Shown: positions 1-8,992, counted from the stretch's first letter. The stretch: 64,000 nt of DNA from Martinezella rhizogenes (GCF_000799715.1 NZ_JUHG01000017.1:1-64000), one strand, 5' to 3'. Numbers and translations are program-made. The notes: a model not told the origin generated them from the letters alone.

Positions 1-1
1 C

Positions 2-352
2 GCCAATGCGACGGTGACGACGGCACACTCCCGCACCAAGGACTTGGCCATGGTCGCTCGCACCGCCGATATTCTGGTGGCGGCGGTCGGCCGTCCTGAG
101 ATGGTCAAGGCGGACTGGATCAAGCCGGGCGCGACGGTGATCGATGTCGGCATCAACCGGATTGCCGCCCCTGAGCGCGGCGAGGGCCGGACCCGTCTGG
201 TCGGCGATGTCGCCTTTGCCGAAGCGTCTGACGTTGCCGCCGTGATCACACCGGTTCCCGGTGGTGTCGGGCCGATGACCATCGCCATGCTGATGGCCAA
301 TACCGTCATTGCCGCTCATCGGGCGGCCGGCAAGAGTGCGCCGAAATTCTGA
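2..352 (+). CDS. folD: Bifunctional methylenetetrahydrofolate dehydrogenase / methenyl-THF cyclohydrolase FolD, C-terminal part
   Basis: The reading frame is open from the first complete codon of the window, so the gene starts upstream and only about 116 C-terminal residues are visible. They form the Rossmann NADP-binding part of FolD, including the segments GATVIDVGINR, LVGDV and the family signature PVPGGVGPMTIAMLMANT. FolD interconverts 5,10-methylene-, methenyl- and 10-formyl-THF in the cytoplasm. It sits directly upstream of genes for methylated-amine demethylation, whose formaldehyde is captured by THF, so here it probably serves C1 oxidation or assimilation as well as general folate metabolism. 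Whether this is a second, pathway-specific folD copy cannot be judged from the window. Confidence 0.95.
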   Translation, partial: ANATVTTAHSRTKDLAMVARTADILVAAVGRPEMVKADWIKPGATVIDVGINRIAAPERGEGRTRLVGDVAFAEASDVAAVITPVPGGVGPMTIAMLMANTVIAAHRAAGKSAPKF

Positions 353-466
353 ATGTGAATGTCGCCGCATAGGCCGACAAAAAACTTGAGGATCGGCTTG
401 CCACGGAGCGAAAGACGAATATAGTCAGGAAATAAATATTCCATAGAAGAAAATGAGGGAACGGAA

Positions 467-1600
467 ATGGCTTTATCTTGGCGTTTCTCCGCCTTGGCGG
501 ACCGGCATCGCGCCCTGGGGTCGAAACTCGAGGACTGGAGCGGCATGGGAACCGCCTGGACCTATGAGAAGGACATGTCGGATGAGCATGTCGCCATCCG
601 CACCAAGGCCGGTATCATGGATGTTTCCGGCCTGAAGAAGGTACATCTGGTCGGCCCGCACGCCATCGCCATCCTCGACTCCATCACCACCCGTGACATG
701 TCGAAGATCTATCCCGGCCGCTCGGTCTATGCCGCGATGCTGAACGATCGTGGTTATTTTACCGACGACTGCATCGTCTACCGCACCGGCCCGAATTCCT
801 GGATGCTGGTTCACGGCTCCGGCTCCGGCCACGAGGAACTCGTCAAGCAGGCGGCGGGCCGCAACTGCGCCGTCCTCTTCGATGACGACCTGCATGACCT
901 GTCGCTGCAGGGGCCGGTCGCTGTCGATTATCTTGCCAAATATGTGCCCGGTATCCGCGATCTCAAATACTTCCATCATATGCAGACGACGCTGTTCGGT
1001 GCTCCGGTGATGATCTCGCGCACCGGCTATACCGGCGAGCGCGGTTACGAGATTTTCGTGCGCGGCCAGGATGCCCCGATGGTCTGGGACCGCATCGTCG
1101 CGGAAGGCAAGGAGATGGGGATTATCCCCTGCTGCTTCAGTGTCCTCGATATGCTGCGCGTCGAAAGCTACCTGCTCTTCTACCCCTACGACAATTCGCA
1201 GATGTATCCCTTCGCTGACCAGCCGCCCGGCGACAGCCTCTGGGAACTCGGCCTCGATTTCACCGTCAGCCCCGGCAAGACCGGCTTCCGGGGTGCCGAG
1301 GAACATGCCCGCCTCAAGGGCAAGGAACGCTTCAAGATCTTCGGCATGCTGATCGATGCCGACGGCCCGGCCGATCTCGGCGACGAGGTCTTTGCCGACA
1401 GCAAAAAAGTCGGCGTCATCACCTGCCCGTGCTACTCGGCGCTGACAAAAAAATCCATGGCGATCGCCCGCCTCGATGTCGACAAGGCTGTGCAGGGCAC
1501 GAAGCTCGAGGTGCGCGGCAAGACGCTCATGGCGAGCGCGATTGCCCACACGCTGCCCTTCGACGATCCGGAAAAGAAGAAGAGGACGGCCGTGGGTTGA
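467..1600 (+). CDS. dmmD: GcvT-family THF-dependent aminomethyltransferase, DmmD-like
   Basis: This 377-residue protein has the GcvT/aminomethyltransferase fold: an N-terminal folate-binding domain with VSGLKKVHLVGPHA and LDSITTRDMS, the SRTGYTGERGYEIFV signature near residues 184-198, and the C-terminal beta-barrel. The ATG follows GAGGGAACGG at a good distance. The order dmmD-dmmA-dmmB-dmmC matches the dimethylamine monooxygenase cluster known from marine Roseobacter-group bacteria, where a GcvT-like protein accompanies the three monooxygenase subunits. By analogy it would trap formaldehyde from demethylation as methylene-THF, which fits folD just upstream. The family assignment is firm. 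The dmmD role is inferred from gene order. Confidence 0.82.
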   Translation: MALSWRFSALADRHRALGSKLEDWSGMGTAWTYEKDMSDEHVAIRTKAGIMDVSGLKKVHLVGPHAIAILDSITTRDMSKIYPGRSVYAAMLNDRGYFTDDCIVYRTGPNSWMLVHGSGSGHEELVKQAAGRNCAVLFDDDLHDLSLQGPVAVDYLAKYVPGIRDLKYFHHMQTTLFGAPVMISRTGYTGERGYEIFVRGQDAPMVWDRIVAEGKEMGIIPCCFSVLDMLRVESYLLFYPYDNSQMYPFADQPPGDSLWELGLDFTVSPGKTGFRGAEEHARLKGKERFKIFGMLIDADGPADLGDEVFADSKKVGVITCPCYSALTKKSMAIARLDVDKAVQGTKLEVRGKTLMASAIAHTLPFDDPEKKKRTAVG

Positions 1601-1612
1601 GGAGGCGCGCCT

Positions 1613-2218
1613 ATGCTCGTCGAAGGCATCAAGAGCCGGCCGGTCTATAAAGGCCTCTCGATCCAGCCGCAGGCCCGGCGGCACATCTTTGCGCTCGAAG
1701 GCGAGGGGGGCAATGCTCTCCTCGACCAGAAATCCGCACTTGACGATACTGTCCTGTCGCGCAGCGAGATTCTCTATGTCGCTCGCGGCTCGCAGGGCAA
1801 GGGTTATGACGAGACCTTGCGCCGGCTTGGCCCTGACATGTTTTTCACGGCGCCGACCATCGCGACGCTGCTCTTTCGCCTGAAAGGATCGCTTGCGACA
1901 GCCCATATGGGTACGCGGCTTTATATCGCCGGCACCGAAGGCTTCATCGGCCAGGCGATGATGGTGGCGCTCGATTATGGCATGGATCATGCCTCGATCA
2001 TCACGGAACATCGCGGTTCGCTGGCGCGCCGCGTGCAATGCGTCCATTGCAAGGGCATCACCGAGGATGTCACCCATAGCCCCTTTGCCTGCAGCCATTG
2101 CGGACTTCCACTCTTGGTGCGCGATCACTATTCGCGTCGCCTCGGCGCTTTCCAGGGCGTCAACATCGATGCGGAAGAACCGGGCAGCGGGCCCGATCCA
2201 GAGGAGTTGTTCCTGTGA
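1613..2218 (+). CDS. dmmA: Dimethylamine monooxygenase subunit DmmA-like, with C-terminal zinc ribbon
   Basis: The 201-residue protein starts at an ATG preceded by GGAGG 12 bases after dmmD. Its N-terminal 140 residues resemble the DmmA family of unknown fold. The C-terminus carries two CxxC pairs (CVHC and CSHC, about residues 144-165), consistent with a small metal-binding ribbon. Its stop overlaps the GTG start of dmmB by four bases (GTGA), which suggests translational coupling and a complex of the products. In characterised systems DmmA, DmmB and DmmC together oxidise dimethylamine to methylamine plus formaldehyde. The assignment rests on sequence resemblance and the exact neighbourhood. 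Confidence 0.82.
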   Translation: MLVEGIKSRPVYKGLSIQPQARRHIFALEGEGGNALLDQKSALDDTVLSRSEILYVARGSQGKGYDETLRRLGPDMFFTAPTIATLLFRLKGSLATAHMGTRLYIAGTEGFIGQAMMVALDYGMDHASIITEHRGSLARRVQCVHCKGITEDVTHSPFACSHCGLPLLVRDHYSRRLGAFQGVNIDAEEPGSGPDPEELFL

Positions 2219-3180
2219 GCGGTGGTACTGAAATTCCCGTCCGCGTGGCAAAGGTGACACCCGTCGCCCATCGCATCAAGCGCTTCCGCTTCGAACGCCT
2301 CGATGGCAAGCCGATGCCTTATTTCTCCGGTGGCGCCCATGTCATCGTCTCGATGAATGATGATGGCCATATCAGGCGCAACGCCTATTCGCTGATGTCG
2401 CCGCCGCATGATTGCTCGGGCTATGAAGTCAGCGTGCTGCATGTCGAGGATTCGCGCGGTGGCTCCACCTTCATGCATGAGAAGGTGAGCGAAGGCGACG
2501 AGCTGAAGGTCAGCTATCCGGTCAACCTCTTCCAGCCGGACTGGCGCGGCCGCAAGCATCTGCTGATCGCCGGCGGCATCGGCATCACGCCCTTCATCGC
2601 CATGATGGAGCAGTTTTCCCGCGAGGGCGCCAATTTCGAGCTACATTATGCGGTGCGCTCGCTCGATCGCGGCGCCTACTGCAAGGATCTCGTCGCGCGC
2701 TACGGCCCGCATCGGGTGAAAATCTATTGTGATGCGGAAAAAAACTACATTCCGCTCGCCCGCCTGCTCGACAGCCAGCCACTTGGCACACATCTCTATG
2801 TCTGCGGCCCCTCGGGCATGATCGACGGGGTGCTGAAAGCAGGGCTTGAGGCCGGCTGGCCGGAGCAAAACCTGCACTCCGAACGCTTCCTGTCCTCGCA
2901 ACCCGGTAAGCCCTTCGTGATCGAGCTGACGCGCTCCGGCAAGACCGTGCATGTCGGCCATCACGAGAGCATATTGGAAGCGGTCGAGGCAGCCGGCGTC
3001 GACGCGCCCTTCCTCTGTCGCGGCGGCGCCTGCGGTCAGTGCGAGACGGCGGTTGCCGTCTGCGAGGGCAAGCTTCTGCACCACGACGTCTATCTGACCG
3101 ATGAAGAAAAAGCTTCCGGCCGCAAGGTGATGATCTGCGTCTCCCGCTTCGAGGGAAACACGCTGCATCTCGACCTCTAG
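2215..3180 (+). CDS. dmmB: Dimethylamine monooxygenase reductase subunit DmmB (flavin/2Fe-2S, PDR/VanB family)
   Basis: This 321-residue electron-transfer subunit has a ferredoxin-reductase flavin domain (RNAYSLMSPP, about residues 59-68), a nucleotide-binding domain (LLIAGGIGITPFIAMME and YVCGPSGM) and a C-terminal plant-type [2Fe-2S] ferredoxin. The ferredoxin ligands are CRGGACGQC plus a final Cys in MICVSR. The layout is that of the phthalate dioxygenase reductase/VanB family. A GTG start at 2215 is chosen because it overlaps the dmmA stop and begins exactly where homology begins; an earlier ATG in frame would lie inside dmmA. It should pass NAD(P)H electrons to the DUF3445 subunit encoded next. 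Confidence 0.88.
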   Translation: MSGGTEIPVRVAKVTPVAHRIKRFRFERLDGKPMPYFSGGAHVIVSMNDDGHIRRNAYSLMSPPHDCSGYEVSVLHVEDSRGGSTFMHEKVSEGDELKVSYPVNLFQPDWRGRKHLLIAGGIGITPFIAMMEQFSREGANFELHYAVRSLDRGAYCKDLVARYGPHRVKIYCDAEKNYIPLARLLDSQPLGTHLYVCGPSGMIDGVLKAGLEAGWPEQNLHSERFLSSQPGKPFVIELTRSGKTVHVGHHESILEAVEAAGVDAPFLCRGGACGQCETAVAVCEGKLLHHDVYLTDEEKASGRKVMICVSRFEGNTLHLDL

Positions 3181-3208
3181 GCATCGGGCCGAACCCAGGA
3201 GAACGGAC

Positions 3209-4249
3209 ATGGCAATCGCCTTCAAGCAGGAAACGTTCCGGGACGATTTCAGCTATCGCAACAGTCCGGAGAACATCCGGCGCTTTCCGTTCCCATTCGA
3301 TCGCGACGAGTACATGTATTCCGTCAACATGGAACCGCATGTGAAAGGGCAGGCGGGCACGATTTATGAAAGCCTGATCGACGTCGACGAGCATTATGTC
3401 GCCGAGATGCACGACCGGGCGCTGGTGCTAAAGGAAGATCCGCTGCGTTACCAGGCGCTGCCGCACATGATGTCGGCGCAATGGGATACGCTGGAACTGT
3501 TGATGGAGGAACAGGCGGCCGGTTATCCCGAACATTTCACGCTGATCAAGAACGGTGATCAATGGCGCTGGATCAACCGGCCGCTCGGCATCGACGATAG
3601 CTTCACCTTTGGCGACGCATCGACGCTGCCCTATGAGCCGTTCGAATACATTACCCGTCAGGCCCAGGGCGATTTCTGCATCGTTGATCAGCGCGATAGC
3701 AATCTCTGGATGGATGCCGGCATGGTCACGACGCAGGCCGATTGGTCGCTCGATTTCGACATCGGCATGAATTTCATGGAATGGCACGGGCCGGTGCCGC
3801 TCGCCCACCAGATCGGGGTCTTCGACCGTGCGCTGAAGTTCCTGTTGAACCTGCAGCAGGGCAAGCCGACGCGCCGTTTCAACTGGACGATGACGATCAA
3901 TCCGCGCCTTGACACCAGCCCGGAGAACTATCCGAAATGGGGGCCGGACCGCTTGACGGTGACGCCGCAGAATATCGGCGAGAAGGTGCATCTGCGCGTG
4001 GAATTGCAGAGCCTCTGGCGACTGCCGCGCTCGAACGCCATCCTCTTCGTCATCCGCTGCTATCTGATGAACATGGACGAGCTGGTGACCGTACCGAAAT
4101 GGGCGCGGCGCTTCCCGCGCGTACTGCGCACGCTGCCGCCGGAGCTCATCGACTACAAGGGCCTGACGCGGTTTCGCGAGATGACAATCGACTGGCTTTC
4201 GAAATACGACGATGGGGCGCCGACCAGCCCCGGCACCTTCCCGGATTGA
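3209..4249 (+). CDS. dmmC: DUF3445 haem-dependent oxidative N-demethylase, DmmC
   Basis: This 346-residue protein belongs to the DUF3445 family, annotated as haem-dependent oxidative N-demethylase alpha-subunit-like. It starts at ATG behind AGGAGAACGG, 28 bases after dmmB. Segments such as FPFPFDRDEYMYSVNME near the N-terminus and EWHGPVPLAHQIG in the centre are typical of the family. With DmmA and DmmB it should form the dimethylamine monooxygenase that yields methylamine and formaldehyde. There is no membrane segment, so it is cytoplasmic. No haem ligand can be assigned from sequence alone. Confidence 0.85.
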   Translation: MAIAFKQETFRDDFSYRNSPENIRRFPFPFDRDEYMYSVNMEPHVKGQAGTIYESLIDVDEHYVAEMHDRALVLKEDPLRYQALPHMMSAQWDTLELLMEEQAAGYPEHFTLIKNGDQWRWINRPLGIDDSFTFGDASTLPYEPFEYITRQAQGDFCIVDQRDSNLWMDAGMVTTQADWSLDFDIGMNFMEWHGPVPLAHQIGVFDRALKFLLNLQQGKPTRRFNWTMTINPRLDTSPENYPKWGPDRLTVTPQNIGEKVHLRVELQSLWRLPRSNAILFVIRCYLMNMDELVTVPKWARRFPRVLRTLPPELIDYKGLTRFREMTIDWLSKYDDGAPTSPGTFPD

Positions 4250-4314
4250 CGCCAACGGCGCGCCAAACGACCGCATACGATAAAAGTTCGATACAATCGA
4301 AAGGGGAATGCTTC

Positions 4315-5652
4315 ATGACAAGAGTTGCCGTCATCGGCGCCGGTCCTTCCGGCTTGGCCCAGTTGCGGGCCTTCCAGTCGGCGGCCCAGAAGGGCGCCGA
4401 GATCCCGGAGGTCGTCTGCTACGAAAAGCAGTCCGATTGGGGCGGGCTTTGGAATTACACCTGGCGCACCGGCCTCGACGAATATGGCGAGCCGGTCCAC
4501 GGCAGCATGTATCGCTATCTTTGGTCGAACGGCCCGAAGGAATGCCTGGAATTTGCCGACTATACGTTCGAGGAGCATTTCGGCAAGCCGATCGCCTCCT
4601 ATCCGCCGCGCGCCGTGCTCTGGGACTATATCAAGGGTCGCGTCGAGAAGGCCGATGTTCGCAAATGGGCGCGCTTCAGCACGCCGGTTCGCATGGTACG
4701 CTTCGACGAGGAGACGAAGAAGTTCACGGTGACGGCACATGATCGTGTCGAGGACCGGATGTATGACGAGGAATTCGACTATGTCGTCGTCGCCAACGGT
4801 CACTTCTCGACGCCGAATGTGCCCTATTTCGAGGGCGTGAAGACCTTCAACGGCCGTGTGCTCCACGCCCATGACTTCCGCGATGCGCTGGAATTCAAGG
4901 ACAAGAACGTGCTGATCGTCGGCCGCAGCTATTCGGCCGAGGATATCGGCTCGCAATGCTGGAAGTACGGCGCGAAATCGGTGACGACGAGCTACCGCTC
5001 GAAGCCGATGGGCTTCAAATGGCCTAGCAATTTCGAGGAACGACCGCTGCTGACCAAGCTTGAAAACAAGACGGCGCACTTCATCGATGGATCGAAAAAG
5101 GATGTTGACGCGCTGATCCTGTGTACCGGGTACCAGCACCATTTCCCCTTCCTGCCCGACGAACTGCGCCTGAAGACCGCCAACCGCCTCTGGGCCGATC
5201 ACCTTTACAAGGGGGTGGTCTTCGACACGAACCCGCAGCTTTTCTACATCGGCATGCAGGACCAGTTCTACACCTTCAACATGTTCGACGTGCAGGCCTG
5301 GTGGGCGCGCGACGTCATCATGGGCCGCATCAAGTTGCCTTCGGAAGAGGAGCTGAAGGCAAATTTCGACATGTGGCGCGCCCGCGAGGAGACGCTTGAG
5401 GATGCCGAGCAGATGATCTGGTATCAGGGCGACTATGTGAAGGAGCTGCTTGCTGAAACCGACTATCCGAGCTTCGACATTGAAGGCACGAACAAGACCT
5501 TCATGGAATGGGAACACCATAAAGCCGAGAACGTTATGGGTTTCCGCGACCATGCCTATCGCTCGCTGATGACCGGCAACATGTCGCCGACGCATCATAC
5601 GCCCTGGGTCAAGGCGCTTGACGATTCCATGGAGGAATATCTGCGCAATTGA
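4315..5652 (+). CDS. tmm: Trimethylamine monooxygenase (flavin-containing monooxygenase)
   Basis: The enzyme oxidises trimethylamine to trimethylamine N-oxide with NADPH, O2 and FAD. The 445 residues match the usual bacterial Tmm length. Visible motifs are the FAD-binding GAGPSGL at residues 8-14, YEKQSDWGGLWNYT, the FMO fingerprint region FNGRVLHAHDFRD, the second dinucleotide site VGRSYSAEDIG and the FMO ending CTGYQHHFPF. The start at 4315 has AAGGGG eight bases upstream; an earlier frame extension runs through dmmC and is not credible. Its position behind dmmDABC and next to tdm supports TMA rather than a generic FMO substrate. It is likely the last gene of the rightward operon. Confidence 0.93.
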   Translation: MTRVAVIGAGPSGLAQLRAFQSAAQKGAEIPEVVCYEKQSDWGGLWNYTWRTGLDEYGEPVHGSMYRYLWSNGPKECLEFADYTFEEHFGKPIASYPPRAVLWDYIKGRVEKADVRKWARFSTPVRMVRFDEETKKFTVTAHDRVEDRMYDEEFDYVVVANGHFSTPNVPYFEGVKTFNGRVLHAHDFRDALEFKDKNVLIVGRSYSAEDIGSQCWKYGAKSVTTSYRSKPMGFKWPSNFEERPLLTKLENKTAHFIDGSKKDVDALILCTGYQHHFPFLPDELRLKTANRLWADHLYKGVVFDTNPQLFYIGMQDQFYTFNMFDVQAWWARDVIMGRIKLPSEEELKANFDMWRAREETLEDAEQMIWYQGDYVKELLAETDYPSFDIEGTNKTFMEWEHHKAENVMGFRDHAYRSLMTGNMSPTHHTPWVKALDDSMEEYLRN

Positions 5653-5760
5653 TGCCCTCCCAAGCGTTGCGTAACCGGCAAGGGCTGCTCATCGCGGCCC
5701 TTGCCGGCATGTTTGAGATGAGACGAAGCAATTTGATCCGCAACTCCTTTTTCTTCGGGC

Positions 5761-6369
5761 ATGGTCTTTATGGATTTCCAAACAAGCATTCTCGGCCGCA
5801 TGAACGGCTTTCTCTATCGCTGCCGCGCGGATGAAAATTATACGATGCTGGAGATGACCAACGGCATCGAACGCGTCTTCGGCTATCCCGCGGACGAGAT
5901 TATCGGTAACCGGACACGCACATTCACCTCCATCATGTGCGAAGACGACGTGCCGGTCATGGACGAGGTTGTCGGCAGGGCGCTGGAAAGCCGCACCGAC
6001 TGGACGATGGAATATCGCATTCGCCACAACGAAGGTCATTTCATCTGGGTGACGGAGACCGGTGGCGGCGTATGGGATAAGGCGGGTGAACTGCTTTATC
6101 TCGAAGGCAGCATCATCAATATCGAGTCGCTCTATCAACGCATCGACGAGCAGACCGCCGACATGCGGGTGACGGCGTCGAAGACCGGCGAGATATTGCA
6201 GTCGCTGCGCTACCTGAAACTGCTCGCCGTCAATGCCGGCATCGAGGCTGCGAGAGCCGGAACGGCGGGGTCGGGTTTCGCGGTGCTAGCGGCGGAAATG
6301 CGCACGCTCGCCAACTCCTCGGAAGAGGCGGCGCGAGCAATCTCAAATGCGCAGCGCAAGACGGAGTAA
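5761..6369 (+). CDS. Short PAS-domain protein with a partial chemoreceptor signalling hairpin
   Basis: This 202-residue soluble protein has an N-terminal PAS domain (about residues 10-120, with IERVFGYPADEIIGN and a PAC-like WVTETGGGVWD stretch). It continues into a helix that contains the conserved tip of methyl-accepting chemotaxis proteins (LKLLAVNAGIEAARAGTAGSGFAVLAAEMRTL, here split over two halves near residues 153-184). It ends shortly after the tip. It has no membrane segment and no full descending hairpin, so it is much shorter than a normal chemoreceptor. It may be a true half-receptor, an energy or small-ligand sensor tied to methylated-amine oxidation, or the remnant of a longer receptor. 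An in-frame ATG at 5770 is an alternative start. Confidence 0.7.
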   Translation: MVFMDFQTSILGRMNGFLYRCRADENYTMLEMTNGIERVFGYPADEIIGNRTRTFTSIMCEDDVPVMDEVVGRALESRTDWTMEYRIRHNEGHFIWVTETGGGVWDKAGELLYLEGSIINIESLYQRIDEQTADMRVTASKTGEILQSLRYLKLLAVNAGIEAARAGTAGSGFAVLAAEMRTLANSSEEAARAISNAQRKTE

Positions 6370-6377
6370 GTAATAAC

Positions 6378-8747
6378 TTACGAACGTGGCCGCGTCTTTT
6401 GCGGATCGTAGTGCGATAGCGGCACGATGACGGCCGGCAAACGCTTCTGGTGGCCATCGAGCTTGCCAATTTCTACCTCGGTGCCGATGCCCGCATGTTG
6501 AACGTCGATACGGGCGAGCGCGATCGTCTTGCCAAGGATCGGTGAGCGCGTGGCGCTGGTGACGACGCCGACCTGCGCGCGGCCGATATGGACGCAGTCG
6601 CCGTGACTGACCGCTTCATTGGCCTGGACGTCGAGCCCGACCATCAGATGGCGCGGGTTTTCCTTGCGACGGATCAGCGCCTCGCGACCGATGAAATCAT
6701 CCTGCTTGGATTTCAGCGGTACGGTGAAGCCGATGCCGGCCTCGAAGGGATCGGTCTGGTCGGTGAACTCGTGATGAGCAAAGATCAGGCCGGCCTCGAT
6801 GCGGACCATATCGAGCGCTTCCAGCCCCATCGGCTTTAGCCCATAGGGCTCCCCGGCCTTCCAGACGGCGTCGAAGACGGTGAGGGCATCCTTCGGATGA
6901 CAGAAGATCTCGTAGCCGAGTTCGCCGGTATAGCCCGTGCGCGAGACGACGACGGGCGCGCCTTCGAAACCGCCGATGCGGCCGACGGCGAAGCGGAACC
7001 ATTCGAGCTCGCCGATCGTCGGCTGGCGCGGCGCGGTCCAGATGATCTCCTTCAGGATATCGCGGCTTTTCGGGCCCTGGAGGGCGATATTGTGCATCTG
7101 GTCGGTCGAGGAGCGGACCCAGGCCTTGAAGCCCTTCTTCTCCGCCTGTTCGCGCAGCCAGATGCCGCTGTAATCATCGCCGCCGATCCAGCGGAAGTTC
7201 TTGTCCCCGAGGCGGAAAAGCGTGCCGTCGTCGATCATCCCGCCGTTTTCGTAGCACATGGCGGAATAGACGACCTGGCCGGTCGACAGCTTACGGACGT
7301 CGCGCGTCAGGCAATATTGCAGCAATTCCTCGGCATCCGGTCCCGTCACCTCGAACTTGCGAAGCGGCGAGAGGTCGATGACGACTGCCCTTTCTCGGCA
7401 GGCCCAATATTCCTCAACCGGCCCCTCCGAGGAAAAGCGGTTCGGCAGCCAAAAGCCGCGATATTCGGTGTAGTCCCGCGTGAGGGCAGAGAGGCGGGGG
7501 TGAAACGCGGTTTCGCGCGTCAGTTCGGCGTCGGCGTCTGGGGTCATGCGATAGGCTACCGCTCGTGTGAATTTCTCTTTTCCGGAAAAGGTGCGGACGT
7601 GGATATCCGTCGGATCCCAGCCATTTGCCGCGTCGATATCGTCGGGGCAAGAGGAGGAGACGCAGACGAGATCGGTCAGCGCCCGCATCAACACATAGTC
7701 GCCCGGTCGCGACCAGGGTTCGTCGAGGTAGAGTTGATTATTGTGGTCGATATTGGTGTTGTAGAAATAGTTGAGTGCTTCCCAGCCTTTGCGACCGGCA
7801 ATGCCGTATGGCGCCAGCGCCGCGTTGAAATTGTCGGTGCAATTCACATGGCCGGGGTAGCCCATGTCGTCGTAATAGCGCGAATTGCAGGCGGTCGCGA
7901 AGGCGTCGTGGCGGCCGACCGTGTCCTGCACGACCTCCACCAGCGGCTCGAAATCGCGGTCGAAGGCTTTCGACGGCAGGCCAGGGGCAGGATAGCTGCG
8001 GCCAAGCAGGGTACGGGTGACGGTGGAATCGAGCGCGAGATCAAGCCCCTTGTCCACCTTGCGGGCGGCAAATGCCTGGAAGTCGGTGCATTGCCGGCCA
8101 TAGACATCGATGATCTGGATGAATTCGCCGGCGCGGACGAAATAGGCGGAGGCGGCGCCAGCCCTGATACGGACATCCTCGATCGGGTCGGCCAAGGGCT
8201 CCGGCAGGGCGGAGGCATAATCGCGAATAAGTTGACTGCGCCGGATACTGATCTTGATCGGCGTCACCGTCGCTTGCGCCTCCGGCGACATGGCGTCGCC
8301 CGGGGCCGCGACGATCAGCAGGCCTTTCAGCGCGATCGTGAGTTCAGCCGTGCTGCCGGGCGCCGAGGTCTCTCCAAAGAGGCTGACAGCGCCGGCCTTG
8401 GCGAGATCGGCACCGCGCCGCTGCAAGGCCGCGCGCGTGCGCTGCGCGCTTTGCTCCTCGGAGGACAGAATGGATTTAAGGCCGTCGGCATTGCCGGTGA
8501 ATGCCACGCCGAGGCCCGCCGATTGAAAGCGGCCTTTCTCGTCCAGGAAGGATAGCTCGCAGGCCTGTCCGCCCTCGCTGTCGGTCATTGTGACATGGTC
8601 TCCAGGCTCGACGCGCACGACCAGCGATCCGCCGCCCCTGCAGCGGTAGCGCTCGGTATTCGGCGGTAGCGCCGGAATGCCGGGATAGTGGATGATACTG
8701 GCCGAAACGGGCCGCACTCCGGCAACTGTCGGATGGAGATCTCGCAT
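6378..8747 (-). CDS. tdm: Trimethylamine N-oxide demethylase Tdm (DUF1989 + GcvT-like fusion)
   Basis: This 789-residue protein is a fusion of an N-terminal DUF1989 region (about residues 1-400) with a C-terminal GcvT-type folate-binding module (from about residue 420, with VSRTGYTGELGYEIFCH). That is the architecture of characterised Tdm, which splits TMAO into dimethylamine and formaldehyde; the folate domain is thought to handle the formaldehyde. Cysteines at residues 287, 303 and 367 are spaced 16 and 64 apart, which agrees with the zinc-binding cysteines I recall for the Methylocella enzyme. The gene is convergent with the tmm operon and divergent from the permease at 8993. A generic aminomethyltransferase label would miss its function. 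Confidence 0.9.
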   Translation of the reverse strand: MRDLHPTVAGVRPVSASIIHYPGIPALPPNTERYRCRGGGSLVVRVEPGDHVTMTDSEGGQACELSFLDEKGRFQSAGLGVAFTGNADGLKSILSSEEQSAQRTRAALQRRGADLAKAGAVSLFGETSAPGSTAELTIALKGLLIVAAPGDAMSPEAQATVTPIKISIRRSQLIRDYASALPEPLADPIEDVRIRAGAASAYFVRAGEFIQIIDVYGRQCTDFQAFAARKVDKGLDLALDSTVTRTLLGRSYPAPGLPSKAFDRDFEPLVEVVQDTVGRHDAFATACNSRYYDDMGYPGHVNCTDNFNAALAPYGIAGRKGWEALNYFYNTNIDHNNQLYLDEPWSRPGDYVLMRALTDLVCVSSSCPDDIDAANGWDPTDIHVRTFSGKEKFTRAVAYRMTPDADAELTRETAFHPRLSALTRDYTEYRGFWLPNRFSSEGPVEEYWACRERAVVIDLSPLRKFEVTGPDAEELLQYCLTRDVRKLSTGQVVYSAMCYENGGMIDDGTLFRLGDKNFRWIGGDDYSGIWLREQAEKKGFKAWVRSSTDQMHNIALQGPKSRDILKEIIWTAPRQPTIGELEWFRFAVGRIGGFEGAPVVVSRTGYTGELGYEIFCHPKDALTVFDAVWKAGEPYGLKPMGLEALDMVRIEAGLIFAHHEFTDQTDPFEAGIGFTVPLKSKQDDFIGREALIRRKENPRHLMVGLDVQANEAVSHGDCVHIGRAQVGVVTSATRSPILGKTIALARIDVQHAGIGTEVEIGKLDGHQKRLPAVIVPLSHYDPQKTRPRS

Positions 8748-8992
8748 GCAGCCCTCTCGGGGAATGATGTGCCTTCCGGCACTGGAATCATGCTGACAAA
8801 ATGCCCTCCGAAAGTAAAGGGATATTGACTAAAAAGAAAATATCTTCACTATCTATAAAGGGCCTAGACTCGGAAATCCGTGCAGGAAACACGGATCTTC
8901 AAAACCACCGGCGGGCCTGAAATGCCATGGGAGGCACGTTCAGGGAGACGTACGACAGATACGTCCGGAACAATAAATGGGGAACTGCACCG
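8748..8992. promoter_or_regulatory. Divergent control region between tdm and the APC permease gene
   Basis: The 245-base gap has no gene and a long AT-rich stretch around 8821-8860. It contains an inverted repeat ATCCGTG/CACGGAT at 8876-8882 and 8890-8896. A second, GACGTA/TACGTC, lies at 8947-8952 and 8960-8965, close in front of the permease start at 8993. A TTGACT at 8825-8830 could be a -35 element, but I see no well-spaced -10. These are candidate operators. No regulator gene lies next to them. Confidence 0.45.

Noticed and set aside
473..2260. A 595-codon open frame on the minus strand
   Set aside because: It lies opposite dmmD, dmmA and the start of dmmB, whose domains are clear. There is no homology and no ribosome site.
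4153..5598. A 481-codon open frame on the minus strand
   Set aside because: It is a shadow of tmm and the end of dmmC with no recognisable motif.
6897..8555. A 552-codon open frame on the plus strand
   Set aside because: It is a shadow of tdm. The coding strand has three conserved cysteines and the folate-domain signature.
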